From assembly GCA_039621445.1 (NCBI GenBank), contig CP154956.1, positions 32,585,437 through 32,649,436 on the forward strand: a DNA stretch of 64,000 nucleotides, in the 5' to 3' direction. How positions within the stretch are numbered: the first letter of the stretch is position 1; each line of letters starts with the position of its first letter. A program made the translations under genes and the position numbers. Source of the stretch: Euglena gracilis. Taxonomy: Eukaryota; Euglenida; Euglenophyceae; Euglenales. The notes beneath the pieces are model-generated. The model saw only the letters and a list, made by a program, of their open reading frames with translations, had not been told where the DNA came from and ran no database searches. Positions 1 to 10,149 of this stretch are shown piece after piece.

Positions 1-62
1 GGGGGTGGTCGTAAATGAGGGGTGGTTGTACGACTAGGGGGGGGGGTAGCGCCTTTTCCATC
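1..62. repeat. GGTCGTA-family G/C-rich repeat, partial copy
   Basis: The first 60 bases carry the string GGTCGTAAATGAGGGGTGGT followed by a G run. The same string, with one change, occurs at about 60,925-60,955 and related blocks occur at 61.7, 63.5 and 63.9 kb. It is a dispersed repeat cut by the window edge. No coding signal is seen. Confidence 0.6.
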
Positions 63-71
63 TTGCACTTG

Positions 72-203
72 ATTGCCACAGATGCCGTAATGGAAAACAT
101 GTCATTGCCACAGATGCCGAATGGAAAACGTGTCATTGCCACAGATGCCGTAATGGAAAACGTGTCAATGCCACAAATGCCCTCATGGAAAACGTGTTCA
201 TGA
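72..203. repeat. Tandem repeat, 31-32 bp unit, four copies
   Basis: Four units of ATTGCCACAGATGCCGTAAT followed by GGAAAACGTGTC lie head to tail with a few substitutions. The reverse complement of the same unit (ACACGTTTTCAGTGAGGGCA) forms the arrays at 11,521-11,690, 12,571-12,740, 13,617-13,698 and 15,450-15,480. The array is followed by the flank that also borders those copies, so this is one end of the 11-16 kb repeat family. Confidence 0.75.
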
Positions 204-225
204 CCACAAATTTCAGGGCAGGCAT

Positions 226-325
226 TTGGCGGGCTGAACACATTTTTAAAAACTGTGTCCCAGGTGCCGGTTCGGGCGTGAAACCGGTGCCTGGGATGCC
301 GGTTCAGGCGGGGACACAGTTCTCG
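226..325. repeat. CCGGTTCGGGCGTG hairpin repeat, degenerate copy
   Basis: The block contains GTGTCCCAGGTGCCGGTTCG and then GCGTGAAACCGGTGCCTGGG, bounded by AACTGTGTCCC and GGGACACAGTT. It is a worn copy of the hairpin element seen intact at 11,104-11,212. The middle differs from the intact copy, so the hairpin here is imperfect. Confidence 0.65.
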
Positions 326-343
326 ATATAATTTTCAGCGATC

Positions 344-840
344 GTGCATTCCAAAATTTGGCATTTTAATTTGTTAAATACTAAAGTTCAGGTGCCATAT
401 GGCACATCAATCGAACGCTCTCCCCAAGAACTTTTGCCTGGTCCCACAGAACTCAGCCACACTGCACAGTGCTCTGAAAATCGGCGATCGCATGTTCCGA
501 CCCTGTTTGCAAATTCGAAATTCCAATGTTTCACCATGCCATGTTACCAAGGGCTTTCAGCAGATGGCCTTAGATTCAGCCGCGCTGTAGGGCATTCTAT
601 TTCAAAAATGCCCCAAAATTGGCCAAAGGGAATTCGTCACACAAAAAACCCCAATTTCTGGCTGAAGACCCCCCCCAAAACTGCTCAGATATGTTTACCA
701 CATGTCTACAAAGCATTTTTGGACAGATTTTGGCACTTTTTTCTGCCCCCCCCCCCAAGACGCAGCGTCACGCCCGAACCAGTGTCCCAGGATGCCAGTT
801 CAGGCGTGAAGCCAGAGCCCCTAGACACGGTTTCAGCCTG
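344..840 (+). repeat. Dispersed repeat family A
   Basis: The segment from the words CATCAATCGAACGCTCTCCC to the C-rich tract at 748 recurs in reverse orientation at 10,430-10,960 and in short form at 10,150-10,290 and 14,105-14,290. Shared landmarks are the ATCG/TCGATCG box, GAACTCAGCCACACTGCA, the AAAATCGGCGATCGCA box and CAAAATTGGCCAAAGGGAAT. It contains open frames but they are not conserved between copies, so I treat them as chance. It ends in a CCGGTTCGGGCGTG-type module at 770-835. Confidence 0.6.
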
Positions 841-2423
841 CATGCGGGGGACCAGCGCGCGCGCCTGCCCTGTATTTCGTGGGAGGGGTCCCACGATCCT
901 TTCCATCAGCTGGTCCTGTTAGCGGACCTCCCCCCCCAACAAGGGTGGTCCACTGGGATTTTCATTGGCCAAAGTTGGACTAGCTGCAGTCCAACACCCT
1001 TTGCAGAAGCCTGATTAGCCACAGGTATTTGATGGGATGATCACAATGGGCAGGTTTTGAAAGGAGGCACCTCTGCAGGTTCCGCACTTTGATGAATGGT
1101 AACCTTCTCAGCTTCAAGCAGCCCAAGATGGCCATTTTGGACACAAGCTGGAAAGCTTGCAAGATCACAAAAACGATCTGAAATATGATTTCGGATGAGG
1201 AGGAGCCAAGGTCCCCTCACCTGTCACCGAAAGCACTCCCTGTTTCTGAACCAGGAACCGTGGTTGAACCCGGGCTTTGGCTTAAAAACCGTTACCATCT
1301 CGGGCTTCCCCACAACAGGCCACGGGTTCCTGGCGATACGCCAGGTGTCCCAAAATTCGCGTTTTTAGCATTAGCGAACTTTAGCGACCACGGTTGCCGC
1401 ATGTGTCACCTGTGATCAATTTACGGTTTTCCAATGAGTCACCTTTGATCACCCTGTGGTTGCACCTAGCGTCTGAAATGTTTGCCGGCAATGCCCCAAC
1501 CTGTCAAAATTTTTGCCCACTGCACTCAAAAACAAAAATTGCCCAAAGATCTCAAGAGTTTTTGCACTGTATCCTCAAAAAACTTGCACTTTTTCCAAAA
1601 AAAGGAATTCCGTCATTTTATTTTTGCTCAATGAAAAATTGAGCAAATGAAAAAAGCCTGACACTGGTCTGCCAACTGAAGTTTCAAAGGTCAACTGTGC
1701 AAAACACCCGATCCAAGTGCAAAAAAAAAAACTCGGAATGGAGGCATGTATTTTTGGGATGGTGCAAGCATTTTTTTGAGATTAAGTGCAAACAAATTGG
1801 TGGCATGTGTGAGGTCGGCCCGATACAACCCCTGGGTCGCCAGGGTCGCTCTAGGGTCGTGGGCCGACACTGGCCCATCCTAGGGTCATGGGCCGACCCA
1901 AGGGTCGGCCCACTCCACGACCTCGACCCCCCCATCAAAAATTTTTCGAATGCCTAACCTCCCAAAAGGGGCTCTGGGAAGTCAATGTGGGAGCCAACGT
2001 GGGAAACCCTGCACGCGCGTTGGGCATTCTCGAAGGCACTGGCTCCTTTTAAAAATCAGGAATGATCAATTAACCGCCAACACAGGGACCAAGCAATTAA
2101 CCGCGATTAATTGGGGTCCCCGGATCGATAAACCAAACTTGTCAAGGAGAAACTCGTCACTGATGAATAAAACTTCCTCGTTGGAACAGACTTTGGTCGA
2201 TGTGGCAAAATGCCAAGGGGTGTCTGGGATATGGGGGGGGGGGACCCGAGGGAACTTGTTGTGGGGCGAATTTGGCCAAATTAGGCTCCAACCACAACAT
2301 TTCTTTTGATGTTTTAGGCCTTCAAATACAAAGAAAACAAAAGGCAGGAATACTAATTTGGTGGCACAAGAAATTTTGTTATTTTGGGGCCCTCAAACAG
2401 TTGAGCAACAAAAGGGATTTGTC

Positions 2424-2433
<10 letters not shown>
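841..2433. other. No gene recognised; short GGCCGAC repeats
   Basis: Both strands are open only in short frames without family resemblance. The piece at 1,812-1,925 repeats GGTCGGCC/GGGCCGAC words several times in both orientations; a similar cluster occurs at 20,540-20,700. The stretch 1,500-1,640 has the TTTTTGCACT-type degenerate repeats that recur at 25,430-25,520. Confidence 0.4.
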
Positions 2434-2470
<37 letters not shown>

Positions 2471-2520
2471 CATTTTCACACATACACACACACATACACA
2501 CATACATACATACATACATA
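2434..2520. repeat. Dinucleotide microsatellite (TG)n then (CA)n
   Basis: About 35 bases of TG repeats are followed, after a short TATGCATTTTCACA spacer, by CACA and then CATA repeats. The two halves are partly complementary and can fold back. Typical eukaryotic simple repeat. Confidence 0.95.
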
Positions 2521-3069
2521 TGAAGTGCGAAAAATTCAGTCGTCGGGTGTAAGTCGGTGACCCCACCCCTACGATGGTTTTTTCCCCGCCCGAACCGGAG
2601 CCCCCAGACACGGTTTCAGGACAAAGCCGGAGACCCCTACGATGGACTCAGGGGTGACAAAGCAATGGCAACACACTCAGAGAAGCCGCTCAAAAAAAAA
2701 AAGGGATGACAACCTGTTTTTCAATATGTTTTTTGGCAAAAAAAAATCAATCAAACGTTTTTTTTTTTCGGCGTTGAACAAAAAAACCTTGGGGGTTTTC
2801 GGGACGCGGGGGGGACGCGGGGGGGGACGCGGGGAGAAAACCCCCCTTGGTTGTAATGCATCTGCAAGTGATAAATCAGAGTGGGGAAACCATTCATTCA
2901 AATCATCAATAGCAAACAGCTTGGACTGGTTGGTTTTATTTGCTGAATGGTGTTGCTTTGAAGAACTGATGTGCCCCGCAGTCCATCGAAATGGCCAACT
3001 CTGCAGGCAAGGTTATCCCAAAAGTGGTTCTCAACTCATCACCATTTCACCGATGCTTTGACAACATCA
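2521..3069. other. No gene recognised; G-rich triplet of short repeats
   Basis: Nothing coding is supported. At 2,800-2,840 three units of GACGCGGGGG follow one another. At 2,526-2,540 the word GTGCGAAAAATTC appears; its complement recurs near 24,622 and a variant near 21,290. Confidence 0.35.
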
Positions 3070-3162
3070 TACCATGCCCCCCCCATGAAAGACCCCCCAT
3101 ATAACACCCCCCCCTGGGATTTTGGCTTCCGAGGGGGTCTTAAATGGGGGGGGGGCATGGTA
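3070..3162. mobile_element. TACCATG palindromic MITE-like element, copy 1
   Basis: Starts TACCATGCCCCCCCC and ends GGGGGGGGCATGGTA, so the two ends are inverted copies. The inside contains GACCCCCCATATAA and, facing it, GGTCTTAAATGGGGG around the centre GGGATTTTGGCTTCCGAGG. The same plan is seen at 8,372-8,675 and 21,102-21,183. No coding capacity. A target-site duplication cannot be fixed by eye. Confidence 0.7.
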
Positions 3163-3224
3163 AACAAGAAGAGGTGCCAACCCCATGCCGTCAACCCAAG
3201 TCACCCGTCCAGGTGTGGGGGTTT

Positions 3225-3440
3225 GGGTCATGGGGACACCACATTTTCGGTGGCCAGATCAGGAATCAAACGTTGGAAAAAAATTCCATAAATTCGGAAT
3301 CCCCACACCTGAATTTAGGATTTTGGCACCGATTTGGGGATCACCAAACCCATTTGAAAAATTTATGCCTCAAATTAGGAATCTACCTGAAAATTTATCA
3401 AATTAGGCATGGGCCAAACATTTCGGCGGAAAAGGGTATA
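3225..3440 (+). repeat. Dispersed repeat family B
   Basis: Begins near GGGACACCACATTTTCGGTG and ends near TTTCGGCGGAAAAGGGT. Copies lie at 9,235-9,570 in the same orientation and at 20,045-20,260 inverted. All contain ATCAGGAATCA, an AATTAGGAATCTGCCTGA-like segment and a terminal TTCGGC..AAAAGGGT. Non-coding by appearance. Confidence 0.65.
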
Positions 3441-5451
3441 AGGAGATCAGGCGGTGAACGTTGGGTTTTTGCCCCCCCCCCCCAGGCGAAGCTCACCGTT
3501 TGAAAGTTCACCAGGGGGTCCCGGACCCCCCCTCCCTCCTCTGCCAAACCCAACGGTGAAGTTCACCGTTGAAGTTCACCCAAGAGCACTTTTTTTGGCC
3601 AAAAATAGCCAAAAATGACATTTTGGGCAAGTTTCAGAAGAATCATGGCCAGTTCCCTGGGCCCACTGGGGGGCGGTACCCTCAGGACCCACTGACTGTG
3701 GAGTTCTGGGCGCCTTCGGTGCCTGCTGCCGGGGGTGGGGGGGGCAACCCCCCCGACCCCCCCCCGGTCTTCAAAATAACCTCATCTTGTGCTGCAAAAA
3801 AATTGCCAAAAAGTTGCGGGACCCCCCCCCCCAAGGCCCCCCAGGACCCCCCCAGGACAGGGTCCTGGGGGGGGGGGGGGACTGGCCATAAATGTTTCAG
3901 AAATTTGATAAAATTCCATAAACCATGAAACTTAAAATGACCATTTTGAGAGGAAAAGGAGCAAAATTTCACCCACCAAAATTTCAACCCCAACCATCAA
4001 AACGGTGAAGTTCACCGCCGAAAGGGTACTTGTTCGCTGCACAACCCCCACTGAAATTTTTACAAGTCGGAATACCCAGCGGCGTGGATTTTTAGAGGAT
4101 TTCAGCTTGGAGAGGCTGTGGGGCAGGGAAAAAGGGGGAAAGACAAAGGGGCCCTCCAAGCAGTGGCGGGTTGTGGGGGCAAAAATGTCGGCGGGCTTTA
4201 TCTTTCTGTCTCCCTGCCAGTCGTCCACCATTGGGAACACTGCCCTGCCCGAGGTACGGCAGGCCCAATCCTGAACCCTGCCCAAAGTCACAAGTCATCA
4301 GGTCTCACACCCACCCACAAAACCCAGACCCCAACCCTTCAAAATACCTCATACAACAACTATTCAGGCCTCAGGGCAACCGACTAATAAATTTCAGTGG
4401 AGGTCGCGCGTTTGAATGGTGAGGGGGGGGGGAAGCCACATCTACAACCGATTCCTCACCCATCCCCCCTGGTTCTGTGTGGGATTTATCGTGGAAGGAG
4501 GAATATTTAAAATGTCCCCGTCGGTCATCAATTTCAGCGAACAAGTACCGCCGAAAGCACCCCCCCCCCCGTACTGCCTCACCGGGTCACCGGGGGGGGG
4601 GGGGTCACAGGGAGGTCACTGGGGAACATCCCCCAACGCCCCCTGTGATCCCACAGGTCATCATGTTTTTGTCTGGCCATATGGGGAAATGTGGATAAAC
4701 AAGTTGGATAAACACGTTACCAAATACCTGTTTGGGGGGAACATGACTGTTGATCTGGAGGTTGCCCAAAGAGAGCTGTTGTGAAAATTGCTCCCCCCAA
4801 CTGGCAAATTCGCCCCCACACCACCCCCGCTGATGCGCGTGCAGGTGCCAATTTTCTCCAGAGGGGATGACAAAAATGGGTGAATTTTGACTGGGACTGC
4901 CCCCCCCCCCCTTCCCCTCCAGCCCCCCAAATTGGTTAAAGGCTACTTTCAGACTTTTTCTTGTGCAAAGATTTTTTAACCGTTTTTTCTTTGACCCCTT
5001 GAGTGACCCCAACGTAGAAAGCACATTTCACAGTGATTCCAAAAATGGGGAAAAATTCTTTTGGGTTTAACCCCCCCACACAGGCTAGGGGGAGCAATTT
5101 TTTGCAATGTCCGCAAACAGCCTTTTCCAATTCCCACTTTGTCTGGGGGTTTTCAGGATGCAGGGGATGCGGAGGAGGACACAGGGATGACCTGGACAGT
5201 TTGACAGGTCATGGGCAACATGTGTGACATCATGGTGGGAGATCAAAATTGGGAAACTTTGGGCCTAAATAATAGATTCAAGTGAGAATTGAAAAGGAAA
5301 GAACTTTGCAATTTGATTCTCAACTTTGGCAAAAAAAAGTTGCGAAAAATCTGTGGTGTGGGCTGCAGACTGGGATGCGGGGGGGGGGGGGCGGACGCGA
5401 GAAGAAACTCTGTGTAAAATGTCCGGGTTTCAGGTATTGTTTAAAAAACGA
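3441..5451. other. No gene recognised; GGTGAAGTTCACC palindromes and C/G runs
   Basis: The palindrome GGTGAAGTTCACC occurs at about 3,557-3,570 and 4,004-4,017, with relatives near 3,450 and 3,495. Between them are long C and G runs around 3,735-3,885 and 4,560-4,605. Open frames here are short and proline- or glycine-rich because of the runs. I find no domain or splice structure. Confidence 0.4.
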
Positions 5452-5604
5452 CTAGGGAGAGCCTTGGATTGTCTGCTTTGACAACTTGGTTCCCATTGAG
5501 GCAGCGGAAAGTTGAGTGGTCGATGTTGATGGCTCATAGAGAATGAGGAGAGAAGCAAAAGCAATTGCAGCAACAGCTGCAGTCACAACCTGCACCATAA
5601 TGTG
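5452..5604 (-). CDS. Candidate exon, small hydrophobic peptide (unrecognised)
   Basis: On the minus strand a convincing acceptor (pyrimidine run ending in CCACAG) is followed directly by CACATTATGG. The reading frame from the ATG at 5,598 gives 48 residues to a stop. It opens MVQVVTAAVAAIAFASLLIL, a single likely membrane segment or signal anchor, and then turns polar and Ser/Thr-rich. I do not recognise a family. It could be a first or an internal exon of a membrane protein, or a chance frame; the ordered hydrophobic-then-polar pattern in non-repetitive DNA is the main support. No partner exon was found. Confidence 0.3.
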   Translation of the reverse strand, partial: HIMVQVVTAAVAAIAFASLLILYEPSTSTTQLSAASMGTKLSKQTIQGSP

Positions 5605-6205
5605 CTGTGGAGGAAAGAGTAAAATGATTTTCCCTGCCCCCCCCCCAAAATTTGCATCCAAAAATGCCTCCCCATGTCCATGTTATAAAGTCGCATCGAA
5701 AAACCATTTCAAGGTCATCAGTCTGAGTTTGGGCCGATTTGAAACCTCAAGGGTCTAGAAAATTTTGAAAGTTTCAAAAATGCGGCCTAGGAGTTTGAAC
5801 AAAGGAAATACGGTAAACCCAAATAACAACCCCCAGATAGAATCCCCCCTCTGTTTTTCCTTATAATGACCCAATGGCATCCCCAGGGCACTTTCAATTG
5901 GAGGGGGGGTTATGGGGAATGCGACTAACTTTTCCGCGCGTTAAATAAATATTTGCCCCTTTGGGATCCAGGCTGGTGCAAACTTCAGTCCAAAAGTTCA
6001 TTCATAAAAGCATAAGTCCCAAAAGTTGACGCTGTAAACGAAAAAGTGAATTAGAATTTTGTGAGTTCAAAATTAGTGAAGCATGTCTGGCTTCTGGGTT
6101 CATTCCCCCTTCACAGGGTGATAATCTGCGGTCCTCATAGGAAAAGAGGGTTCCACAACCCCCCTTTTCCCCGTTGGTGACATTCTGAGGAGATAGGAGC
6201 TCATC
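5605..6205. other. No gene recognised
   Basis: Unique-looking sequence without open frames of note and without recognisable repeats. Confidence 0.4.
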
Positions 6206-6227
6206 GACCCTGACCCTGACCCTGACC
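6206..6227 (-). repeat. Telomere-like CCCTGA repeats
   Basis: Three and a half units of CCCTGA in a row, the complement of TCAGGG. They face the TCAGGG/TTAGGG array 550 bases downstream. Confidence 0.7.
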
Positions 6228-6780
6228 TTCGACGTACCCAACCTAACCTGTAGCTCGTTTCGGTCTTTTTATTTGCGTTCCAAAAATCGAAACTCCAAAA
6301 CCCCATCGCAACCTGGCCAAAACCGAACCCAAACCCAAATCCTAATTACCGTTTTTCATTGTATGATTCATGATAAATTGGGATTTTTCAGGGTCCCAAA
6401 GAGCTGCCCAACTGGGGTTCATCACATGGGGGGGGGGGGGGTCTGGCTTTTTTGGCGCCTCTCTCGGTTGAGCAGGGTTATGGTTTGCTTTAGGAATTGG
6501 GTTCTGGTTTGGAACAAGGTTTCATCATCATTGTTGGGGTTTTTAGAGGATTGGAGGGTTTGGGTTTATATTCACTGTTTGGGATGGGGTGGGATGAGGG
6601 TTCGGGATTCATGTCATTACAGGAATTGGTCCAAAAAAACAAAGAATTTGTGCTTTTTTTTTAAAAGAAGGAATGGGGTTTGGTGCAGGATTCTCATTGG
6701 ACGTTGAAATTTTCGCTCTTGTTCGCTACTCGACCGCCACCCCCAAACAACAGAGTCGAAAACTTTGGTTCTTGAAGGAA
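6228..6780. other. Segment between two opposed telomere-like arrays
   Basis: Contains degenerate CCAAACCC/CCAAATCCTA words at 6,300-6,345 and GGGTT/TGGTTT words at 6,465-6,600, as if it were eroded TTTAGGG-type DNA of both orientations. A G run sits at 6,428-6,441. No gene seen. Confidence 0.4.
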
Positions 6781-6832
6781 TAGGGTAAGGGTCAGGGTTA
6801 GGGTTTTAGGGTCAGGGTCAGGGTTAGGGTTT
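6781..6832 (+). repeat. Interstitial telomere-like TTAGGG/TCAGGG array
   Basis: About eight hexamer or heptamer units mixing TAGGG, TCAGGG, TTAGGG and TTTTAGGG. It is degenerate, so it is an internal array, not a chromosome end. Confidence 0.75.
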
Positions 6833-6889
6833 GGGGTTCAAGCTGGAGGGGACCAGGCATTCATTTAGTGTGGTGCACCAAGGTTGTCA

Positions 6890-7000
6890 TCCAGAATTAT
6901 TTTTGTGGTTCACCTGTGGACACCAAAATTTTTTGTGGTTCACTTGTGGACACCAGAATTTTTTTTGTGGTCCATACGAGGACACCAAAATTTTTTCCAC
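6890..7000. repeat. Tandem repeat, about 34 bp, three copies
   Basis: Three units of TTTTTGTGGTTCACCTGTGG followed by ACACCAAAATT, with progressive divergence in the third. Confidence 0.8.
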
Positions 7001-7537
7001 CACATGCTGACATTTGCATCATTATCTCCTTCCCATCTCTCTAAGCTACGAAGCAATCTAGGGGGGAAATATGACTGTATGAGGAGTGCATGTTTTGCAC
7101 GTATTTCGCATATTTAGCGCACATTTCACCTTTTTTGGCCATAACATGCAGACTTTGCCTATTTTGCGCATATTTAGTGCATATTTCGAGGTTTTGAGGT
7201 GTTTTCCGCAACATATTTGCCCATTCCCGCATATTTTGACCACATTTTTCGGGTGTCAATTTGGGCCATCACAGCTTTTCTTTTTGGGCCACACAATTTT
7301 TTTTATTTTGAATCATTTTGACACATTTCCAGTTCACCCTTGCGATCAAGGAAATTGCGGTCTAGTTTTTTTTCTTTGTTTTTTTCCATTGTCTTTTTTG
7401 CGTTTTAAGGAAACAAAAACATTTAAAAAACAATTATGCAGAAAAACAAAACATAGTACCACCTCGAGTCACTTCAAGAACCCACTTCGAGGCTCATCTT
7501 CAAGCTCGGAGTCTAAATATCAATTCCAGACCTCTGT
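7001..7537. other. No gene recognised; GCATATTT-type degenerate repeats
   Basis: Between 7,090 and 7,245 words such as GCGCATATTTAGTGCATATT recur irregularly. The rest is T-rich with no supported exon. Confidence 0.4.
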
Positions 7538-7680
7538 TTAGCGTGTGTCGGCAAAAAAATTGTGTATTGTGTGTATCGGCAAAAAAGGATTTGTGCATCG
7601 GTGTGTATCAGCAAAAAAAAATTGTGCATTGGTGTGCATTGGCAAAAAAAAATTCTGTATTGGTGTGTATTGGCAAAATT
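7538..7680. repeat. Tandem repeat, about 26-30 bp, five copies
   Basis: Units read roughly TTGTGTATTGGTGTGTATCG then GCAAAAAAA. A related but distinct array (ATGTATCACCAAAGAAATTT) lies at 26,365-26,450. Confidence 0.8.
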
Positions 7681-7854
7681 TTTAATTTTTTTTAAAAAAA
7701 CAATGACCATGCTAGCGAAGTCCACCCATCCTCGTTCTTCTTTGCAGTAACGAACCAAATGGCAATCTCTTCTTTTGCTGCCCCGCGGCATGAGGTGGAG
7801 GACGACACGGTGAGGCCCCCGACTCACTCCCTGGCAATTCTTCTCCCCATTCAG

Positions 7855-8122
7855 ATGCCCCACCCAAAAAGAAATTGAAAATTCCAGGTCGTCCAAGGGA
7901 TGTTTTCCAACAAAATTGGAAAAGGGATCGACGATGGCTTCATTTTGATCCAGCTGTGGAAATGTGGTGCTCCATGTGCCATGCTTTCAGACAGAATCCA
8001 AAGGTTACGGGGAGTGGCAAGAAAAATAATGCGTTGATGCTTCCTGCAAAAGGTTTTATTTTCGCAATGTAAAGAACCACGAGGATGGATCTTATCACGT
8101 TGCCGCTGTTGGAATATCAACC
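7855..8122 (+). pseudogene. BED/TTF-like zinc-finger exon, frameshifted
   Basis: A pyrimidine-rich acceptor ending CCATTCAG precedes a frame reading DAPPKKKLKIPGRPRD, a basic nuclear-localisation-like start. Then come an NW...RRWLHFDP stretch and the pair C-S-M-C, followed by N-A-L. One base out of frame it continues F-R-N-V-K-N-H-E and S-Y-H. The order W-x-WL-x-C-x2-C ... NA ... F-x-VKxHE-x-S-x-H is the layout of the TTF-type/BED-like zinc fingers found in hAT transposases and derived host proteins. The single frame change near 8,057 breaks it unless a tiny intron lies there. Right after GIST the sequence runs into a CCGGTTCGGGCGTG hairpin repeat, so the gene was probably interrupted by that insertion. 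Family assignment is inference from motif order. Confidence 0.5.
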
Positions 8123-8235
8123 GGCGTTCTGGAACACGGCTTCACGCCCGAACCGGCGTTCTGGACACAGTTGTTGAAACCATGGATTAGGGGCTCTGGC
8201 TTCACGCCCGAACCGGCGTTCAAGAAATCACGGCC
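8123..8235. repeat. CCGGTTCGGGCGTG hairpin repeat
   Basis: Two tandem partial units, each with TTCACGCCCGAACCGGCGTT, separated by GGTTTCA/TGAAACC words. It lies immediately downstream of the broken zinc-finger exon. Confidence 0.7.
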
Positions 8236-8371
8236 AATTTCGCCCTAAATACCCTTTTTCGAACATTTTGGAGCATTTTTGGGCTCCTTTGGGCGCATGG
8301 CCATGTCGATCGGCCTAGGGCTGTTTCGATTCGTCATCGCCGATTAATCGAATCGTTCGGCCCATGGCAAT

Positions 8372-8675
8372 TACCATGCCCCCGCCCCCATCTAGGACCC
8401 CCCTCGAGAGCCAAAATCCCAGGGGGGGGGTCTTATATGGGGGGGTCGGTCCCGGCCAAAGGGCTGGCCTTCGGCCGGCCAGGGGTGGGGTCTTTGTGTC
8501 AAGAACTGTGTTTGGGCCAAGAGTTAGGGGGAGCCCAGGGGCGGGGACCGCGGCGCCAAAGGCGCCGCAGTCGCCCCTGGGCCCCCCTAAAACCTTGCCC
8601 CAAAACACTGTTCTTGTTTGAAACTGTGTTTTGGGCGAAGATTTAAGACTCTCAAAAAGGGGGGGGGGCATGGTA
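8372..8675. mobile_element. TACCATG MITE-like element carrying a nested fold-back
   Basis: Ends TACCATGCCCCCGCCCC and GGGGGGGGCATGGTA are inverted. Inside, after the usual GGGTCTTATATGGGGG arm, sits a second palindromic block (about 8,500-8,640): TGTTTGGGCCAAGAGTTAGG, a GGGGACCGCGGCGCC centre and TTAAGACT at the far end. That block also occurs at 11,860-12,020, 12,910-13,070 and 17,820-17,970, so one repeat has inserted into another. Confidence 0.65.
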
Positions 8676-9234
8676 ATCGTTCATTGTGGATGTAAACCAC
8701 AATCGGACAATATTTGTTGAAATCAACAAAAAGTCGTGGGGTTGTCAGTCAGATTTGCAGTCAGTCAGACTTGCTGGTACACCATGAAAACGGTTGTTAA
8801 AAGTGGCCAACGAGTCAGCAAATGTGTCCGTGAAACATCGTGCCACTCTGATTGAGATACAGCAGTTCCTAATAAGCTTCGTTCTTCCATGTCAACAGAG
8901 AATGAAACAAAAATACGTCAGCGGGCACACAAAGAAATGGTCTATTTTCGATACTAGGGGGAGCACGCCGTCGGCCAGCCGTCGGCCAGACTCGCAGGAA
9001 AATGACCGGAGCCACAGCCTTGCAATGCAGAAACAATTTCCCCGCCAATCTCCCTTCAAGGTCATATGTTCATCGTTGGTGGAGGCTGCATTTTTGCCCA
9101 TTTGAAGTCATTTTTTCGTGAATTTTTGTCAATTTTGCCAACTTTGGACTTTTTTGACCAATTTTGACCATTTCAGCCCTTTTTTGGGTCATTCTACAGT
9201 CATTGTGCAAGGCTATTTGCCTACATATTATTTG
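8676..9234. other. No gene recognised
   Basis: One frame at 8,794-8,965 is open for about 55 codons but matches no family I know. CCGTCGGCCAGCCGTCGGCC at about 8,970 recurs near 9,975, and a variant near 15,008. Confidence 0.35.
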
Positions 9235-9570
9235 AATGGGGGTGGTTCGGGTCACGGGGGGGGGGGGGGGAGACCGGGGGGGGCCACGGGGGGAACACCA
9301 CATTTTTGGTGGCAAAATCAGGAATCACCGAGCCGGAATTTTTGTGGAAAAATTCCACAAAATGGGAATCTCCACACCTGAAATCAGGATTTCGACACCA
9401 AATTAGGAATCACCAAACCCAAATTTGAAAAATTTACAATCAAAATTAGGAATCTGCCTGAGAATTTTATCAAATTAGGCATCACCGACCAAAATTGTTC
9501 CCAACGAAATTTCGCCGAAAAGGGTCCTTGTTCGGGTCACGGGGGGGGGGGTCACGGGGGTAACACCCCC
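9235..9570 (+). repeat. Dispersed repeat family B, longest copy
   Basis: Same order of words as 3,225-3,440, here flanked on both sides by G runs (9,258-9,295 and 9,540-9,552) and ending GGGTAACACCCCC. The flanking G/C runs suggest that the family is a fold-back element with G/C homopolymer ends. Confidence 0.65.
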
Positions 9571-9699
9571 AATGCTCAGCTGGTGTCCCACTGGCAAAAT
9601 TACCTAATAACCTAATAATGGACGGAAAAAGGCTCAAATATTGTGTGAAATGATTTCAAGTGACTCAAAATTGTAGTCTTCTTGTAAAATTCGAAAGAT

Positions 9700-9945
9700 A
9701 ATTCAAAATGAACATCCGAAATTAAGATTTGGCACCCAACATGAAGCATTTGCACACCAAATTTTGGCATTAGATGCTGAAATTAAGCAATTTTCACCCC
9801 GCATCAAGCAATTTCCACATGAAAACGGGATTTTTGCACAAAATTAGGCATTTGTCACTCAAAATTAGGAATTTACACCAAAAATTAGGAATTTGCCTCT
9901 CAGAATTCGGAACTGGCCAAAATTAGGCATTTGCTACCCATATGA
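9700..9945. repeat. Degenerate AATTAGGCATTTGCACC repeats
   Basis: A loose array of 15-20 bp words such as AAATTAGGCATTTG and CACCAAATTTTGGCAT. The same type fills 14,460-14,945, which ends beside a similar CCGTCGGCC-like word. Non-coding. Confidence 0.55.
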
Positions 9946-10149
9946 GATAGACAACCTGACTTGGCTTCCGTCACGCCGTCGGCCAGCCGTCGGCCAGCCG
10001 TGTGCTCCCCCTTAGAATTTCTCAGGCAGATTTCATTAATCAAAAATCGGAAGGGACCAATTAATCGTTAATCATCCGAGACACCCCGATTAATCGCAAT
10101 TAACCGTTCGCCAGCCCGAAACAATTAATTGGCACAACCCTATTCGGCC
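9946..10149. other. No gene recognised
   Basis: Contains CCGTCGGCCAGCCGTCGGCC and several AATTAATCG/CGATTAAT words. The same AATTAATCG words occur near 2,070-2,110 and 8,340. Confidence 0.35.

Noticed and set aside
6781-6832. True telomere
   Set aside because: The array is short, degenerate and internal, with unrelated sequence on both sides.
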